64,000 bases of DNA from Mucilaginibacter pankratovii (lineage in GTDB: Bacteria > Bacteroidota > Bacteroidia > Sphingobacteriales > Sphingobacteriaceae). The first letter of the stretch is position 1, and each line of letters opens with the position of its first letter. The position numbers were made by a program, and so were the translations under genes. The DNA lies in contig NZ_JACWMY010000009.1 in assembly GCF_014773265.1 (NCBI RefSeq), forward strand, positions 124,001 to 188,000, written 5' to 3'. Of the stretch, positions 35,327-44,225 are shown one piece after another. The notes below the pieces were generated by a model. That model saw only the letters and a list, made by a program, of their open reading frames with translations, ran no database searches and was not told the DNA's origin.

Positions 35327-37900
35327 TTACGGTTTCTTAACCGCGGCAGAATCTGTTTTAGGTTTGGCCGCTGGTTTAGTTACCGATGTGTCGCGTTTTT
35401 GTTTAACCGCCGGTGCCGGCTTAAGTATCGTGCTATCTGCCTTGCCTTTTATAACCGGTTTTATATTCAGCGAATCCTTTCCTGCTTTAATTAGGCCACC
35501 GGCCGGTAATTTGGTAGCAGTGCTATCGGTAGGCGCGGGTTTGCCGTTTATTAATTTGGGAGCCGGCGTTTTAGCGCCTTTTTTACCGGGCACGGTCCCA
35601 GGCTGCGCTGCCGCGAGTTTTCTGCTGTAGGAAGGAATGATGGATTCCTTAGAAACAGGCCGCTCTTTAGGTTTCCAAATAAAGCCCTTCAATATTTTTT
35701 CCTCGTCCGTAAATTTTGCCAATGGTCCGTAGCGATGCTCGGGCTTGGTAATAGATACAACATTAGTAGCGCTGTTGTCTTTAAACTCCACCCGCATCCG
35801 CGTGCTTAATGAGCGCGCCATCTCCGTTACCTTTTTGGTGCTGTCGCGAGAGAAGTAAATGCTTTCGGCATTGCCCGATATAAACATCTTATCCAGCTTA
35901 TCATTTTTAAAGAAGCCGCGCATCCGTTTGCCCGCCATCTGGTTAAAAGTAAGGGAGTCGTCTTTCTCAATATTCACAACAAAGGCCGATGGAAACAGCA
36001 TCAGGTTGTCCATCTTTTTATTGCGCATTTGCATAGTGATGGTATCGCCTGATAACTGCGAGCCCTGCGTCCATATCAAAGGGTTTACAAAGCAGCGCAG
36101 GGTAGAATCGCCGTAGCTGTAAAACATCGAATCGGCTTTTGCCTGCAGGTCTGATTTAAAAAGCTTGGCGTGATGATAAGCTCTTATGATCCTGATCCTG
36201 GCTGTATCGCTCACCGGCTTGGTTTTTACAATAAAGGCAGGGTCGTTATCGTCCGGATCGGCAATGGGCTCTTTTTGTTGCGGCTTTTTTGCCGGAATGG
36301 GTATGCCGTCCTTATCCAGTTTTTCGGGAACAATTACTACAGGCGGCGCGTTTTTCTCTTTAATGGGCCTGCCTTTTTTATCCAGCTTCGGTGGAATAAC
36401 GGCAACGGGTTCCGGTTTGGGCAGCCCAAACTGCAGGGGGTGCAATATCAAACTATCCTTAGGTATCCAAAGTGATACCGCGCTAAGGAATTTAGACAGG
36501 GGTTTTGAAGAAGAAGTTGCCAGGCCGGTACCCTTAACCTTTAATGAGGTATCCCTTATACTGGCGAGGCGCTGTTTTTCAAGGAAAACCTTCAAATCCT
36601 TATTAATGAACATTTGGGTATCCAGCGTATCCGCAGAAATAAAAATGGAATCGCGTTTTATCTTCTCCGGCTTTTTAGCTTTTGCAAGCGAATCCGTTTT
36701 ACCGGACATATCGTGTTTGGCAGTATCAGCTAATCTTGCTAAAGAATCGGTAGCGGCCCGCAGTTTATTTTTTGCACTCGTTGCATTACCCACCGGCGGG
36801 GCTTTAACAGGTGAATTTGCCGGTGGTGTTTTTATAGGGGTGCCCAGTGGCGGCGCTTTTACGGGCGAACTTAAAGGTGGTGCTTTTACGGGCGACGCCT
36901 TTGCCGGCGTACCCAACGCTGGCGCTTTTATTGGCGATGCTGTTTTTTTTACCTTGCCATTTTTATCTACAGGGATGGTTTTTAAAGCGACGGTATCACT
37001 TCTTGTGGTGTCTTTTTCTTCGGTGACGATGATTACGTAAGGGTCCCTGGTTACTACGGTGCGTTCCTCGCTTTTGTAATAATTGGCAAGGCCGCCCAGC
37101 ATGGTGGTTTTCTGCTCGCTATCCGTAAATACAACATTCTTTACCGCGCGGCCAAAACCTATCTTTTTATCGTAAAATAAGCTGTCGCCTTTTAACCGTT
37201 TGGTGCCCGATTTGTATAAATTCTTCTTACCGAAGAAAGCCTGCTCGGTCACCGTATTGTACAAGCCGTTTTCGGTATACAGCGTGTCTTTCTTATCCTT
37301 GGTATCGTAAATATTGGTTGGCCCGTAAAAATAGGAGATGCGCGTGCCGGTATTGTAACGCAGGGTATCGGTTTTTATCAGGGCATCGGGCGTTACCAAT
37401 ACCACATCGTATTTAAAGAAAGCATCTCTGGAGCCGGCAAAATAGTAACCGTTTTTGCTGGTTAGGGTGTTGTCTTTATTCACCAGCTTGCCCCCACTGG
37501 TATATGTTCCGTAGCGTGTAGCGGTATTGTAGGTGAGGTAATTGGTGGTGAGGGTAGCGTCTTTATCAACCATCTTTACATTATCGGTAAGGATGGCAAT
37601 TTTGGTATTGCCGTTGTAATTCAGTTTATCCGAGAAAATATTTAAGGTATCACCCTGGGTAATATTTACGTTCCCGAAAGCATCAAAGGCGTTGTCCTGC
37701 GCGTAAAAGTACGCACTGTCCGACCGCATGATAGAGTAATCTTGCTTAAACGTGCCTTTGTAAACCTTAATTACATCCTTGCCGTTTATCTTAACGCCCT
37801 CGCTGCTTTTAGAGCTGATGAGGTTCACTACAGATTTTTTCTGTGCCAATACCGTAACAGATGTTAGTATTAAAAAAAGGCTGAAAGCGTATTTTATCAC
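35327..37900 (-). CDS. OstA/LptA-like LPS transport protein with low-complexity inserts
   Basis: An 857-aa exported protein with signal peptide (FSLFLILTSVTVLAQ). Residues about 25-290 are an OstA/LptA-like beta-jellyroll (SDSAYFYAQDNAFDAFGNVNIT, IFSDKLNYNGNTKIAILTDNVKM, and further repeats). About 318-375 is a repeated Pro/Ala/Lys stretch built on SPVKAPPLG-like units. A second repeated unit (KLDKKGRPI, KLDKDGIPI) lies near 510-545. More beta-repeat sequence follows at about 580-760, and a long Lys/Pro/Ala tail. Probable role: periplasmic bridge in LPS export. It is divergent from tilS with overlapping promoters. Confidence 0.88.
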   Translation of the reverse strand: MIKYAFSLFLILTSVTVLAQKKSVVNLISSKSSEGVKINGKDVIKVYKGTFKQDYSIMRSDSAYFYAQDNAFDAFGNVNITQGDTLNIFSDKLNYNGNTKIAILTDNVKMVDKDATLTTNYLTYNTATRYGTYTSGGKLVNKDNTLTSKNGYYFAGSRDAFFKYDVVLVTPDALIKTDTLRYNTGTRISYFYGPTNIYDTKDKKDTLYTENGLYNTVTEQAFFGKKNLYKSGTKRLKGDSLFYDKKIGFGRAVKNVVFTDSEQKTTMLGGLANYYKSEERTVVTRDPYVIIVTEEKDTTRSDTVALKTIPVDKNGKVKKTASPIKAPALGTPAKASPVKAPPLSSPVKAPPLGTPIKTPPANSPVKAPPVGNATSAKNKLRAATDSLARLADTAKHDMSGKTDSLAKAKKPEKIKRDSIFISADTLDTQMFINKDLKVFLEKQRLASIRDTSLKVKGTGLATSSSKPLSKFLSAVSLWIPKDSLILHPLQFGLPKPEPVAVIPPKLDKKGRPIKEKNAPPVVIVPEKLDKDGIPIPAKKPQQKEPIADPDDNDPAFIVKTKPVSDTARIRIIRAYHHAKLFKSDLQAKADSMFYSYGDSTLRCFVNPLIWTQGSQLSGDTITMQMRNKKMDNLMLFPSAFVVNIEKDDSLTFNQMAGKRMRGFFKNDKLDKMFISGNAESIYFSRDSTKKVTEMARSLSTRMRVEFKDNSATNVVSITKPEHRYGPLAKFTDEEKILKGFIWKPKERPVSKESIIPSYSRKLAAAQPGTVPGKKGAKTPAPKLINGKPAPTDSTATKLPAGGLIKAGKDSLNIKPVIKGKADSTILKPAPAVKQKRDTSVTKPAAKPKTDSAAVKKP

Positions 37901-37905
37901 AATGG

Positions 37906-37913
37906 CAAAATTA
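37906..37913 (-). promoter_or_regulatory. -7 box of the OstA-like gene (minus strand)
   Basis: Read on the minus strand this is TAATTTTG, a TAnnTTTG match ending five bases before the ATG at 37900. It implies a leaderless transcript. Confidence 0.55.
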
Positions 37914-37917
37914 GTTT

Positions 37918-37947
37918 TTTGCTGGGGTTATTAAATTAATAATTTTG
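37918..37947 (+). promoter_or_regulatory. tilS promoter (-33 TTTG and -7 TAATTTTG)
   Basis: TTTG (37918-37921), an 18-bp spacer and TAATTTTG (37940-37947) form the best full Bacteroidota promoter in the window. The -7 box ends four bases before the tilS ATG at 37952. Confidence 0.7.
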
Positions 37948-37951
37948 ACTT

Positions 37952-39286
37952 ATGCTTCCTGTTAAACGCTTTGTAGATTTTGTTGCGCAAAATACATTAT
38001 TCCAGCCCGGTACAAAAGTACTGGTGGCGGTTAGCGGGGGCATGGATTCGGTACTAATGGCTCATTTATTTAAGTCTGCAGGTTATAATTTTGGCATAGC
38101 ACATTGCAATTTTATGCTGCGCGGCGATGAAGCCAATGCCGACCAGGAATTTACCCGCGGGCTGGCTGCGCAACTTGGCGTAAGCTTTCATACTACCAGC
38201 TTCGATACCAAAACCTATGCGGCGGATAACAAAATATCCATCCAAATGGCGGCGAGGCATCTGAGGTACGATTGGTTTAACCAGCTTTGCCAAACAACAG
38301 GTTACGAAGCTATTGCGCTTGCACACCATCAGAACGACACGATCGAAACAATATTGTTAAACCTTACGCGGGGTACGGGCATAGCCGGGCTGCATGGTAT
38401 TTTACCTAAAAATGGCAACCTGGTACGGCCACTGCTTTTTTTAACGCGCGATGAGATCCAGGAAGTTATTACTGCCGAAGGACTCGCCTTTGTGGAGGAT
38501 AGTTCCAACGCATCTACCAAATATGCCCGCAATAAAATAAGGCACCAGGTAGTACCATTGCTTAAAGAACTGAACCCTTCGCTGGAGGGTACTTTTGAAA
38601 ACAACCTGCGCAACTTTCGCGAACTGGAGCAATTGCTGGAGGAGAAAGTAGAGAGCCTACGAAACGAAATTTTGGTGCAGCAAGGAGATGAGATACACTT
38701 TGCGATAGATGCCATTAAAAAATTATCGCCGCAACGCCTGTTGCTTTTTAAACTTTTGCAGCCTTTCGGATTCATAGATAACGTGGTAGACGATCTGCTG
38801 ACGGCCCTGGATAAACACGCCGGGCGGGTATTTGAAAGCGGCACACACATTTTGGTGGTGGATAGGGGGATGCTGATTATCTCTTTAAAAAAAAGCAGCG
38901 CGGCTGAACAGGTTTTGATAAACGAAGGCGCTCATTTTATAAACTATCAACATTATAAACTGACGGTTTTGCACGACGACAGCCCGCTGATCGTTAAGGA
39001 TAACCCCCTGGCGGTATCCATTGATGCGGAAAAACTGGGTTATCCCTTAACTTTGCGCGGCTGGCAGCAAGGCGATTTTTTTTATCCCCTGGGGATGAAA
39101 ACCCGGCAGAAGCTGAGCGATTTTTTCATTCACCAGAAAGTGCCGCTTCATCAAAAAGGCGCGATACCTGTGCTGGTAAACGCCAACGGCGATATTGTTT
39201 GGCTTGGCGGTTACCGGCCCGACGAAAGGTATAAAGTGGATAAAAACACTAAAAAAGTTACTATATTCGAATTGATTAAATTATGA
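37952..39286 (+). CDS. tilS: tRNA(Ile)-lysidine synthetase
   Basis: A 444-aa N-type ATP pyrophosphatase that converts C34 of the tRNA-Ile(CAU) anticodon to lysidine. The PP-loop motif SGGMDS is in VLVAVSGGMDSVLMAHLF; the TilS motifs IAHCNFMLRGDEA and ALAHHQNDTIETILLNLTRGTG follow. The C-terminal domain has LRGWQQGDFFYPLGM and KLSDFFIHQKVP. Essential in most bacteria. It overlaps the next gene by four bases (ATGA). Confidence 0.96.
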   Translation: MLPVKRFVDFVAQNTLFQPGTKVLVAVSGGMDSVLMAHLFKSAGYNFGIAHCNFMLRGDEANADQEFTRGLAAQLGVSFHTTSFDTKTYAADNKISIQMAARHLRYDWFNQLCQTTGYEAIALAHHQNDTIETILLNLTRGTGIAGLHGILPKNGNLVRPLLFLTRDEIQEVITAEGLAFVEDSSNASTKYARNKIRHQVVPLLKELNPSLEGTFENNLRNFRELEQLLEEKVESLRNEILVQQGDEIHFAIDAIKKLSPQRLLLFKLLQPFGFIDNVVDDLLTALDKHAGRVFESGTHILVVDRGMLIISLKKSSAAEQVLINEGAHFINYQHYKLTVLHDDSPLIVKDNPLAVSIDAEKLGYPLTLRGWQQGDFFYPLGMKTRQKLSDFFIHQKVPLHQKGAIPVLVNANGDIVWLGGYRPDERYKVDKNTKKVTIFELIKL

Positions 39287-39771
39287 CCGATAAAGCCGAT
39301 TTTACCGAAAAACAATACTTGGGCCGCGAGTGGATGCCTATCACTATTCGCCTTGTTTTGGCAATGTTTTGCTTTGCCGCCTACTTTTTTACCGATGAGC
39401 GCGAACGCAATGGCGACCTGCTTGCTGTAGTAGGCTTTGCTATTATTACTATATCTATCATATTGGGTTTTGTGGTTCATTTTAACACCACCGTTGCCAA
39501 CAAAAGCATTACGCTTGACGGGTTGTGGACAACGCGTAAGGTAAAAATAGACCTTAACAGCATTGTTAAAGTAGAAAAAGGAACTTACAGCCGCTACCTG
39601 TTCAACAACCCGGTTTACAACCTGCATACCAAAGGCACCATCCGTTTCTACACCGCCGGCAATGATGCCATCCACCTTACCGATAGGGACGGGTTGCTGT
39701 ACATCATCGGCTCGCAGCACGTAAATGAGTTTTTAAGGGCGATAAAAGAAGAGATGAAAGCGAAGGGGTAG
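39283..39771 (+). CDS. Small membrane protein with PH-like domain
   Basis: A 162-aa protein with two membrane helices (about 20-37 and 45-66). They are followed by a soluble beta-rich domain (about 70-162: NTTVANKSITLDGLWTTRKVKIDLNSIVKVEKG ... GLLYIIGSQHVNEFLRAIKEE) resembling bacterial PH-like domains. Its function is unknown. Translationally coupled to tilS by a 4-base overlap. Confidence 0.75.
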   Translation: MTDKADFTEKQYLGREWMPITIRLVLAMFCFAAYFFTDERERNGDLLAVVGFAIITISIILGFVVHFNTTVANKSITLDGLWTTRKVKIDLNSIVKVEKGTYSRYLFNNPVYNLHTKGTIRFYTAGNDAIHLTDRDGLLYIIGSQHVNEFLRAIKEEMKAKG

Positions 39772-39776
39772 GGGTT

Positions 39777-39835
39777 TTTAACCACAAAGATCACAAAGCT
39801 CTTTGTGTTTTAGCTTTGCGTACTTTGTGGTTAAA
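39777..39835. repeat. Nested inverted repeat after the tilS operon
   Basis: TTTAACCACAAAG (39777-39789) and CTTTGTGGTTAAA (39823-39835) pair perfectly, with an inner CACAAAG-CT-CTTTGTG hairpin (39792-39807). It could act as a terminator for the tilS operon. Confidence 0.7.
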
Positions 39836-39900
39836 CCACGGGAAATAGCTTTTAGAATTTTTTACGGGCTTATTCAGTGTCGATTCGTTTAAAATAATGC

Positions 39901-39950
39901 TTGTTCGGGCTTGTTCGGGCTGTTCGCGCCCCATGTCGAACGCGAACAAG
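39901..39950. repeat. 50-bp TTGTTCGGGC repeat, left copy
   Basis: Two direct TTGTTCGGGC units, then TGTTCGCGC, a 7-base variable centre and CGAACGCGAACAAG. An inverted copy lies at 52616-52665: 29 and 14 bases at the ends are identical and only the 7-base centre differs. An internal TGTTCGCG/CGCGAACA pair can form a hairpin. Confidence 0.85.
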
Positions 39951-39977
39951 CGCGGTTAAACTAAACAACGCAATTTC

Positions 39978-41585
39978 TTAATGCGATTTAAAGCTCGCCA
40001 GATCGGTATGCAGATCGCGGAACGAGCTGCGGATGCCGAAGGTGAGCATACTGGTTTTATCGTTAAAGGCGGTGTTCTTTTCGGTGCGGTAAATGCCGCC
40101 AAGCTCTAACCTCAGGTTGTATTTTGGATTAAGCAGAAATGCTACCTTGCCTTGCAGGTAAACCATGTTAGTGGTTAAGCCCTGGCCTATATAGTTGCCA
40201 TCAACCTTGGCCGGGTTCTGGTAGTTTAAGAAAGGGTTTTTACCGTAGTTGAGATTGTTGATATCCAGGCCATAATGCCCCAGATCGGCCTCGCCCGAAA
40301 AATCAAAACGTTTGTACGAATAGTTCAGCAACGCCACATACTCGCGGAAGTTGGCACCAAAGGGGTGTGCAAGCGGCTCGCTGTTGGCCGTATAGTTAAT
40401 TACCGATGCACGCTCGGAATAAGTGTAAGGCCTTGCTGTGCTGGTTTCGGCCAGGTAGTTCAGGCCTTTTACACCAAACAAATCTGCGCCCCTGATACCC
40501 AGCTGCCAGCCGAATTTATTACGGTAATTGCCCGGGTTATGAAAAAAGTTTTTCGATTCAAACTCATCCAGTGCAAACTGGCCGTAAAGGGTAAGTCCGT
40601 TGGTTACCTTTAACTTGCTGGTAAGGCCAATCAAGGCATTATCAGGTGAGCCGTTAGCTGCCTCTACGGGCCTTAAAAATATAAGGGGATTGATGTAGCT
40701 AAAATCGAAGCCTCGGGAGTGACCGGAATCATCGGTGTTGGACCAAATGACCGAATCGAAGAAACCAAAGGATAGGCGGTTGCTTACATTCCAGTCGAGG
40801 TAATGGAATACGCCGAATTTTTTGCGGTCGATAAACTGGTCGCTTGTGGAAGCCGGATCCTGGAACAAGGCCCACATGGCCATATATTTTACGTTGCCCA
40901 CATCGGCAGTTACCCTAAAAAATGGGGCCGGCGATGTATTATCAGACAACAATACCGAGCGGTAACCATCGCCAATGAACGTTTTATCGCGCCCTGCGCT
41001 GATGTTGATGAATTTGAATGGCGTGTAAGATACCGTGGCGGTAATGTACGACCAGTTGTAGGCATCGGCGTCGTTTGTTAACCGGCGCGCGTATGCCTGC
41101 CCGGGGACAATACCCACCTGGTTAATGTAAGTGGACAGGTAATCCGGAAACTTTGCGTTGCTTAAATAACCGGCAACGTTGTAGCTGAAGTTTTTTCCGG
41201 CCGAACCGCCAATTTGTAAGCCAAGCGAATTGTAATGGGTTGTTTTTTTGCCGCTAAAATCGCGGCCGATGTTGAAATCGGGAAGCAGATCGGCGTAAAA
41301 GGTAGAGGCGTTACTTTTGTAGTCAATTAAATGTTCGTTGAAGATTTTGGCATAAGCGCCATTTTTTACAACACCATAATTTAATAACGAATCTACACGT
41401 GCCCTTAACAGGGAATCATCAACCATGTATGGTTTTAACGAGGAATGCACCCGCGTTTTGGTGGAATATACATCGACATTCAGCTTTTGGTAAAACTGGT
41501 AATTGTAGGGTTGATATACAGATTGCGCTTTTGCAACCCCCATAGTAACCAGTAATATAAAACTGCTGATAAAAACTTTCTTCAT
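39978..41585 (-). CDS. Outer-membrane beta-barrel, Wzi/RemB-like
   Basis: A 535-aa secreted protein with a signal peptide (FISSFILLVTMGVAKAQ). The remainder is rich in alternating beta-strands and aromatic residues typical of a barrel. The layout resembles the capsule assembly Wzi family and the Flavobacterium gliding protein RemB. It lies next to gmd, consistent with a surface-polysaccharide link, though whether this organism glides cannot be judged. The assignment is by overall resemblance, not a catalytic motif. Confidence 0.7.
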   Translation of the reverse strand: MKKVFISSFILLVTMGVAKAQSVYQPYNYQFYQKLNVDVYSTKTRVHSSLKPYMVDDSLLRARVDSLLNYGVVKNGAYAKIFNEHLIDYKSNASTFYADLLPDFNIGRDFSGKKTTHYNSLGLQIGGSAGKNFSYNVAGYLSNAKFPDYLSTYINQVGIVPGQAYARRLTNDADAYNWSYITATVSYTPFKFINISAGRDKTFIGDGYRSVLLSDNTSPAPFFRVTADVGNVKYMAMWALFQDPASTSDQFIDRKKFGVFHYLDWNVSNRLSFGFFDSVIWSNTDDSGHSRGFDFSYINPLIFLRPVEAANGSPDNALIGLTSKLKVTNGLTLYGQFALDEFESKNFFHNPGNYRNKFGWQLGIRGADLFGVKGLNYLAETSTARPYTYSERASVINYTANSEPLAHPFGANFREYVALLNYSYKRFDFSGEADLGHYGLDINNLNYGKNPFLNYQNPAKVDGNYIGQGLTTNMVYLQGKVAFLLNPKYNLRLELGGIYRTEKNTAFNDKTSMLTFGIRSSFRDLHTDLASFKSH

Positions 41586-41608
41586 ATATGCCGGGGTATC
41601 AATTCGTG

Positions 41609-42745
41609 CTATTCAAAATAATTCAATGTTTTATAACCACCTTTTTTTAAATGCTCATCCTGTTTGGCCAGGTTCAGGTCGGCTTGTACCATATCTGTAA
41701 CCAGTGCCTGCAAGTCGTATTTCGGCTCCCAACCCAGTTGTTCTTTGGCCTTGGTGGGGTCGCCTATTAAAAGCTCAACCTCCGTAGGCCTGAAATATTT
41801 GGGATCTACCTTTACAACGGTTTGGCCAAAATGGAGGGCCGATAAATTAAGCCCCAATTCGTTCACTCTCGCCTGGTCGATATCTATAATAACGCCCTTT
41901 TCGTATTCGTTTTTTCCGCTAAATTCAATTTCGATACCCAGCTCCAGGAACGACATTTTGATGAATTCCCTTACCGTGGTGGTTACGCCGGTAGCAATTA
42001 CAAAATCCTCGGCCTTTTCCTGCTGAAGCATTAGCCACATGGCAACTATATAATCTTTGGCGTGGCCCCAATCGCGCTGTGCCGAAAGGTTGCCAACATA
42101 CAGGCAGGTTTGCAAGCCTAATGATATTTTTGCAACAGCGCGTGTAATTTTACGGGTAACAAAGGTTTCGCCACGGATAGGGCTTTCGTGGTTAAACAAG
42201 ATGCCGTTGCATGCGTACATGCCATAAGCTTCGCGGTAGTTAACAATTATCCAGTAGCCGTATAATTTGGCAACTGCATAAGGCGAACGCGGGTAAAATG
42301 GCGTGCTTTCGCTTTGTGGAACGGCCTGCACCAAGCCATACAGCTCGGATGTGGATGCCTGGTAAATACGTGTTTTTTTAGTAAGACCTAATAACCTTAT
42401 CGCTTCCAGGATCCGTAGAACTCCCACGCCATCGGCGTTTGCGGTGTATTCCGGGGTATCAAAGCTAACCTTAACATGGCTTTGTGCGCCCAGGTTGTAA
42501 ATTTCGTCGGGTTGGGTTTCTTGTATTAATCTGATGAGGTTGGTAGAATCTGTCAGGTCGCCGTAATGGAGGTGCAGTTTAACGCCCTTTTCATGCGGGT
42601 CGTGGTATAAATGGTCGATCCTATCTGTATTGAAAGAGGAGGACCTGCGTTTAACGCCATGCACTTCGTATCCCTTTTTTAGCAAAAATTCAGCTAAATA
42701 GGCACCATCCTGCCCTGTTATACCTGTAATTAAAGCTTTTTTCAT
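41609..42745 (-). CDS. gmd: GDP-mannose 4,6-dehydratase
   Basis: A 378-aa extended SDR that makes GDP-4-keto-6-deoxymannose, the precursor of GDP-fucose, GDP-rhamnose or perosamine. Signatures: GITGQDGAYLAEFLLKKGYEVHGVKRRSSSFNTDRIDHL, IYQASTSELYG, SPYAVAKLYGYWI (YxxxK) and the substrate loop NHESPIRGETFVTRKITRAVA. The usual next enzyme (fucose synthase, fcl) is not in the window, so the final sugar is unknown. Confidence 0.95.
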   Translation of the reverse strand: MKKALITGITGQDGAYLAEFLLKKGYEVHGVKRRSSSFNTDRIDHLYHDPHEKGVKLHLHYGDLTDSTNLIRLIQETQPDEIYNLGAQSHVKVSFDTPEYTANADGVGVLRILEAIRLLGLTKKTRIYQASTSELYGLVQAVPQSESTPFYPRSPYAVAKLYGYWIIVNYREAYGMYACNGILFNHESPIRGETFVTRKITRAVAKISLGLQTCLYVGNLSAQRDWGHAKDYIVAMWLMLQQEKAEDFVIATGVTTTVREFIKMSFLELGIEIEFSGKNEYEKGVIIDIDQARVNELGLNLSALHFGQTVVKVDPKYFRPTEVELLIGDPTKAKEQLGWEPKYDLQALVTDMVQADLNLAKQDEHLKKGGYKTLNYFE

Positions 42746-42838
42746 TAACGAATATTAGGCTAAGCAATTATCTAATTGCAATATTACCAAAATAATCGAA
42801 AATGCCGGTATAAGCTTATATACAAACCTGCTAATATT

Positions 42839-43405
42839 TTAAATTCCGGCAACGGTATCTTCCAGTTCGCGGTACCAGTCTTCGCCATATTTACGGATCA
42901 GCGGGCCCTTTAAAAACTCATGTACCGATACCTTCAACTCGTTACCAAAGCTGCATGCAGGGCTGCAAATGCTCCAGCGGTCGTAATTTAAAACGTCAAA
43001 CTCGGGGTATGAAGTAATACGGATAGGGTATAAATGGCAGGAGATTGGTTTTTGCCAGGTTATTGCGCCATGCTCATACGCTTTTTCTATCGCGCATTTT
43101 GTAATGCCGTTGTCCCAGGTTACGTACGCGCACTCTTTATTGGTATCAACGCAGGGCGTGGTGTAATCGCCTTCAAAATCGGTTACGTAGGTGCCAACCT
43201 CTTCTACGGTAGCAATGCCTTTGGCCGTCATAAAAGGCTTTACTTTTGGATAGATCTCGTCAAGCACATCCAGTTCATCGTAATTCAATGGCGCACCCGA
43301 ATCGCCTTCTAAGCAACAAGCACCTTTGCACTTGTTAAGGTTACATACAAAATTTTCTTTCACTACATCCTCGTGCAGTAAAACACTCCCTACTTCTATC
43401 ATCAT
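42839..43405 (-). CDS. DUF3109 cysteine-rich protein
   Basis: A 188-aa cytoplasmic protein with ten cysteines: NFVCNLNKCKGACCLEG near the start, then TTPCVDTNKECAYV, TKCAIEKAYEHG, PISCHLYPIR and SICSPACSFG. This is the DUF3109 pattern, related to YkgJ-type proteins thought to bind metal or an Fe-S cluster. Function unknown. Start is either of two adjacent ATGs; the first overlaps the stop of the DUF3108 gene by one base. Confidence 0.88.
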   Translation of the reverse strand: MMIEVGSVLLHEDVVKENFVCNLNKCKGACCLEGDSGAPLNYDELDVLDEIYPKVKPFMTAKGIATVEEVGTYVTDFEGDYTTPCVDTNKECAYVTWDNGITKCAIEKAYEHGAITWQKPISCHLYPIRITSYPEFDVLNYDRWSICSPACSFGNELKVSVHEFLKGPLIRKYGEDWYRELEDTVAGI

Positions 43406-44181
43406 TATTTTTTTACCGGGTTTAAATCATATTTAAGCCCGCTTGCCTGGGTAAGGTCCATCACCAAACTACCCACTACCAATTCCACATGCGCTTTTAC
43501 GGGGATGCGGTTTTTATCATCGGTGATCCACAAATATAGCTTACTATTTTTACGGAAAATACGCCCGGGGATAATAGTTGGATTAAATTTTAAGCAATTG
43601 AAGGTGCCCAGCCCGCATTTAACCTGTTCTTTGCCCAAATAGGTAATTGTAAGCGTGTGTACGCCATCTTCAAGGAAATACCTCAGATCCAGCTTATCGT
43701 TGATCTTAAGCCCGGATATATCCACGTTACGGGCAAAGTAATAAGCCGATAAAAAATCGAATACGTTCCCCGTAAACGGATAAGTGCCGCTATTGGCCGT
43801 AATGATATTCTTATCCCTGTCAAATATCACCTTATCGTTGTGCTTATAGCCGCCCTCTTTCCGCTCTTCCGAATAATAATAAGGCAACAGGGTATTGGGG
43901 TTGATAAAGGTTTGATACTGGTTACGCACCTTAAACAGCAGGTTGAACGTACCCGCGGTATTTGCCACAGCATGGATGCGCAAAGCAGGTTTGCCGTCAA
44001 ATTTTTGCGTGCTGTTCTCGGTTTTGATAATGGCCTCGGCCGCGGTGAAAATGCCGTATTTTAATTTATAAGTGATCTGCTCGCCAGCCTGGAAAACCAC
44101 CTCATCGGTTTTAGAGGCTTCCTGGCCGTAAGCCTTTGCCAGGCAGATTATTAATAAGAGAGCGAAATAATATTTCTTCAT
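43405..44181 (-). CDS. DUF3108 secreted protein
   Basis: A 258-aa protein with signal peptide (KYYFALLLIICLAKAYGQ) followed by a beta-rich DUF3108 domain (GEQITYKLKYGIFTAAEAIIKTE...YSEERKEGGYKHNDKVIFDRDKN...PVKAHVELVVGSLVMDL). Likely periplasmic; function unknown. It is cotranscribed with DUF3109, an order I recall as recurrent in Bacteroidota. Confidence 0.85.
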   Translation of the reverse strand: MKKYYFALLLIICLAKAYGQEASKTDEVVFQAGEQITYKLKYGIFTAAEAIIKTENSTQKFDGKPALRIHAVANTAGTFNLLFKVRNQYQTFINPNTLLPYYYSEERKEGGYKHNDKVIFDRDKNIITANSGTYPFTGNVFDFLSAYYFARNVDISGLKINDKLDLRYFLEDGVHTLTITYLGKEQVKCGLGTFNCLKFNPTIIPGRIFRKNSKLYLWITDDKNRIPVKAHVELVVGSLVMDLTQASGLKYDLNPVKK

Positions 44182-44225
44182 TTATTTGGTATCGAACCTC
44201 ATAGACCATATTAAGGCCGAACGGT

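Noticed and set aside
36777..36945. CRISPR-like direct repeats
   Set aside because: Units are in frame within a coding sequence, vary in sequence and have no spacer structure or cas genes.
36186..37040. Long plus-strand frame of 284 codons inside the OstA-like gene
   Set aside because: Antisense shadow created by the Pro/Ala/Lys repeat codons; the minus-strand frame is full length with a signal peptide and domain.
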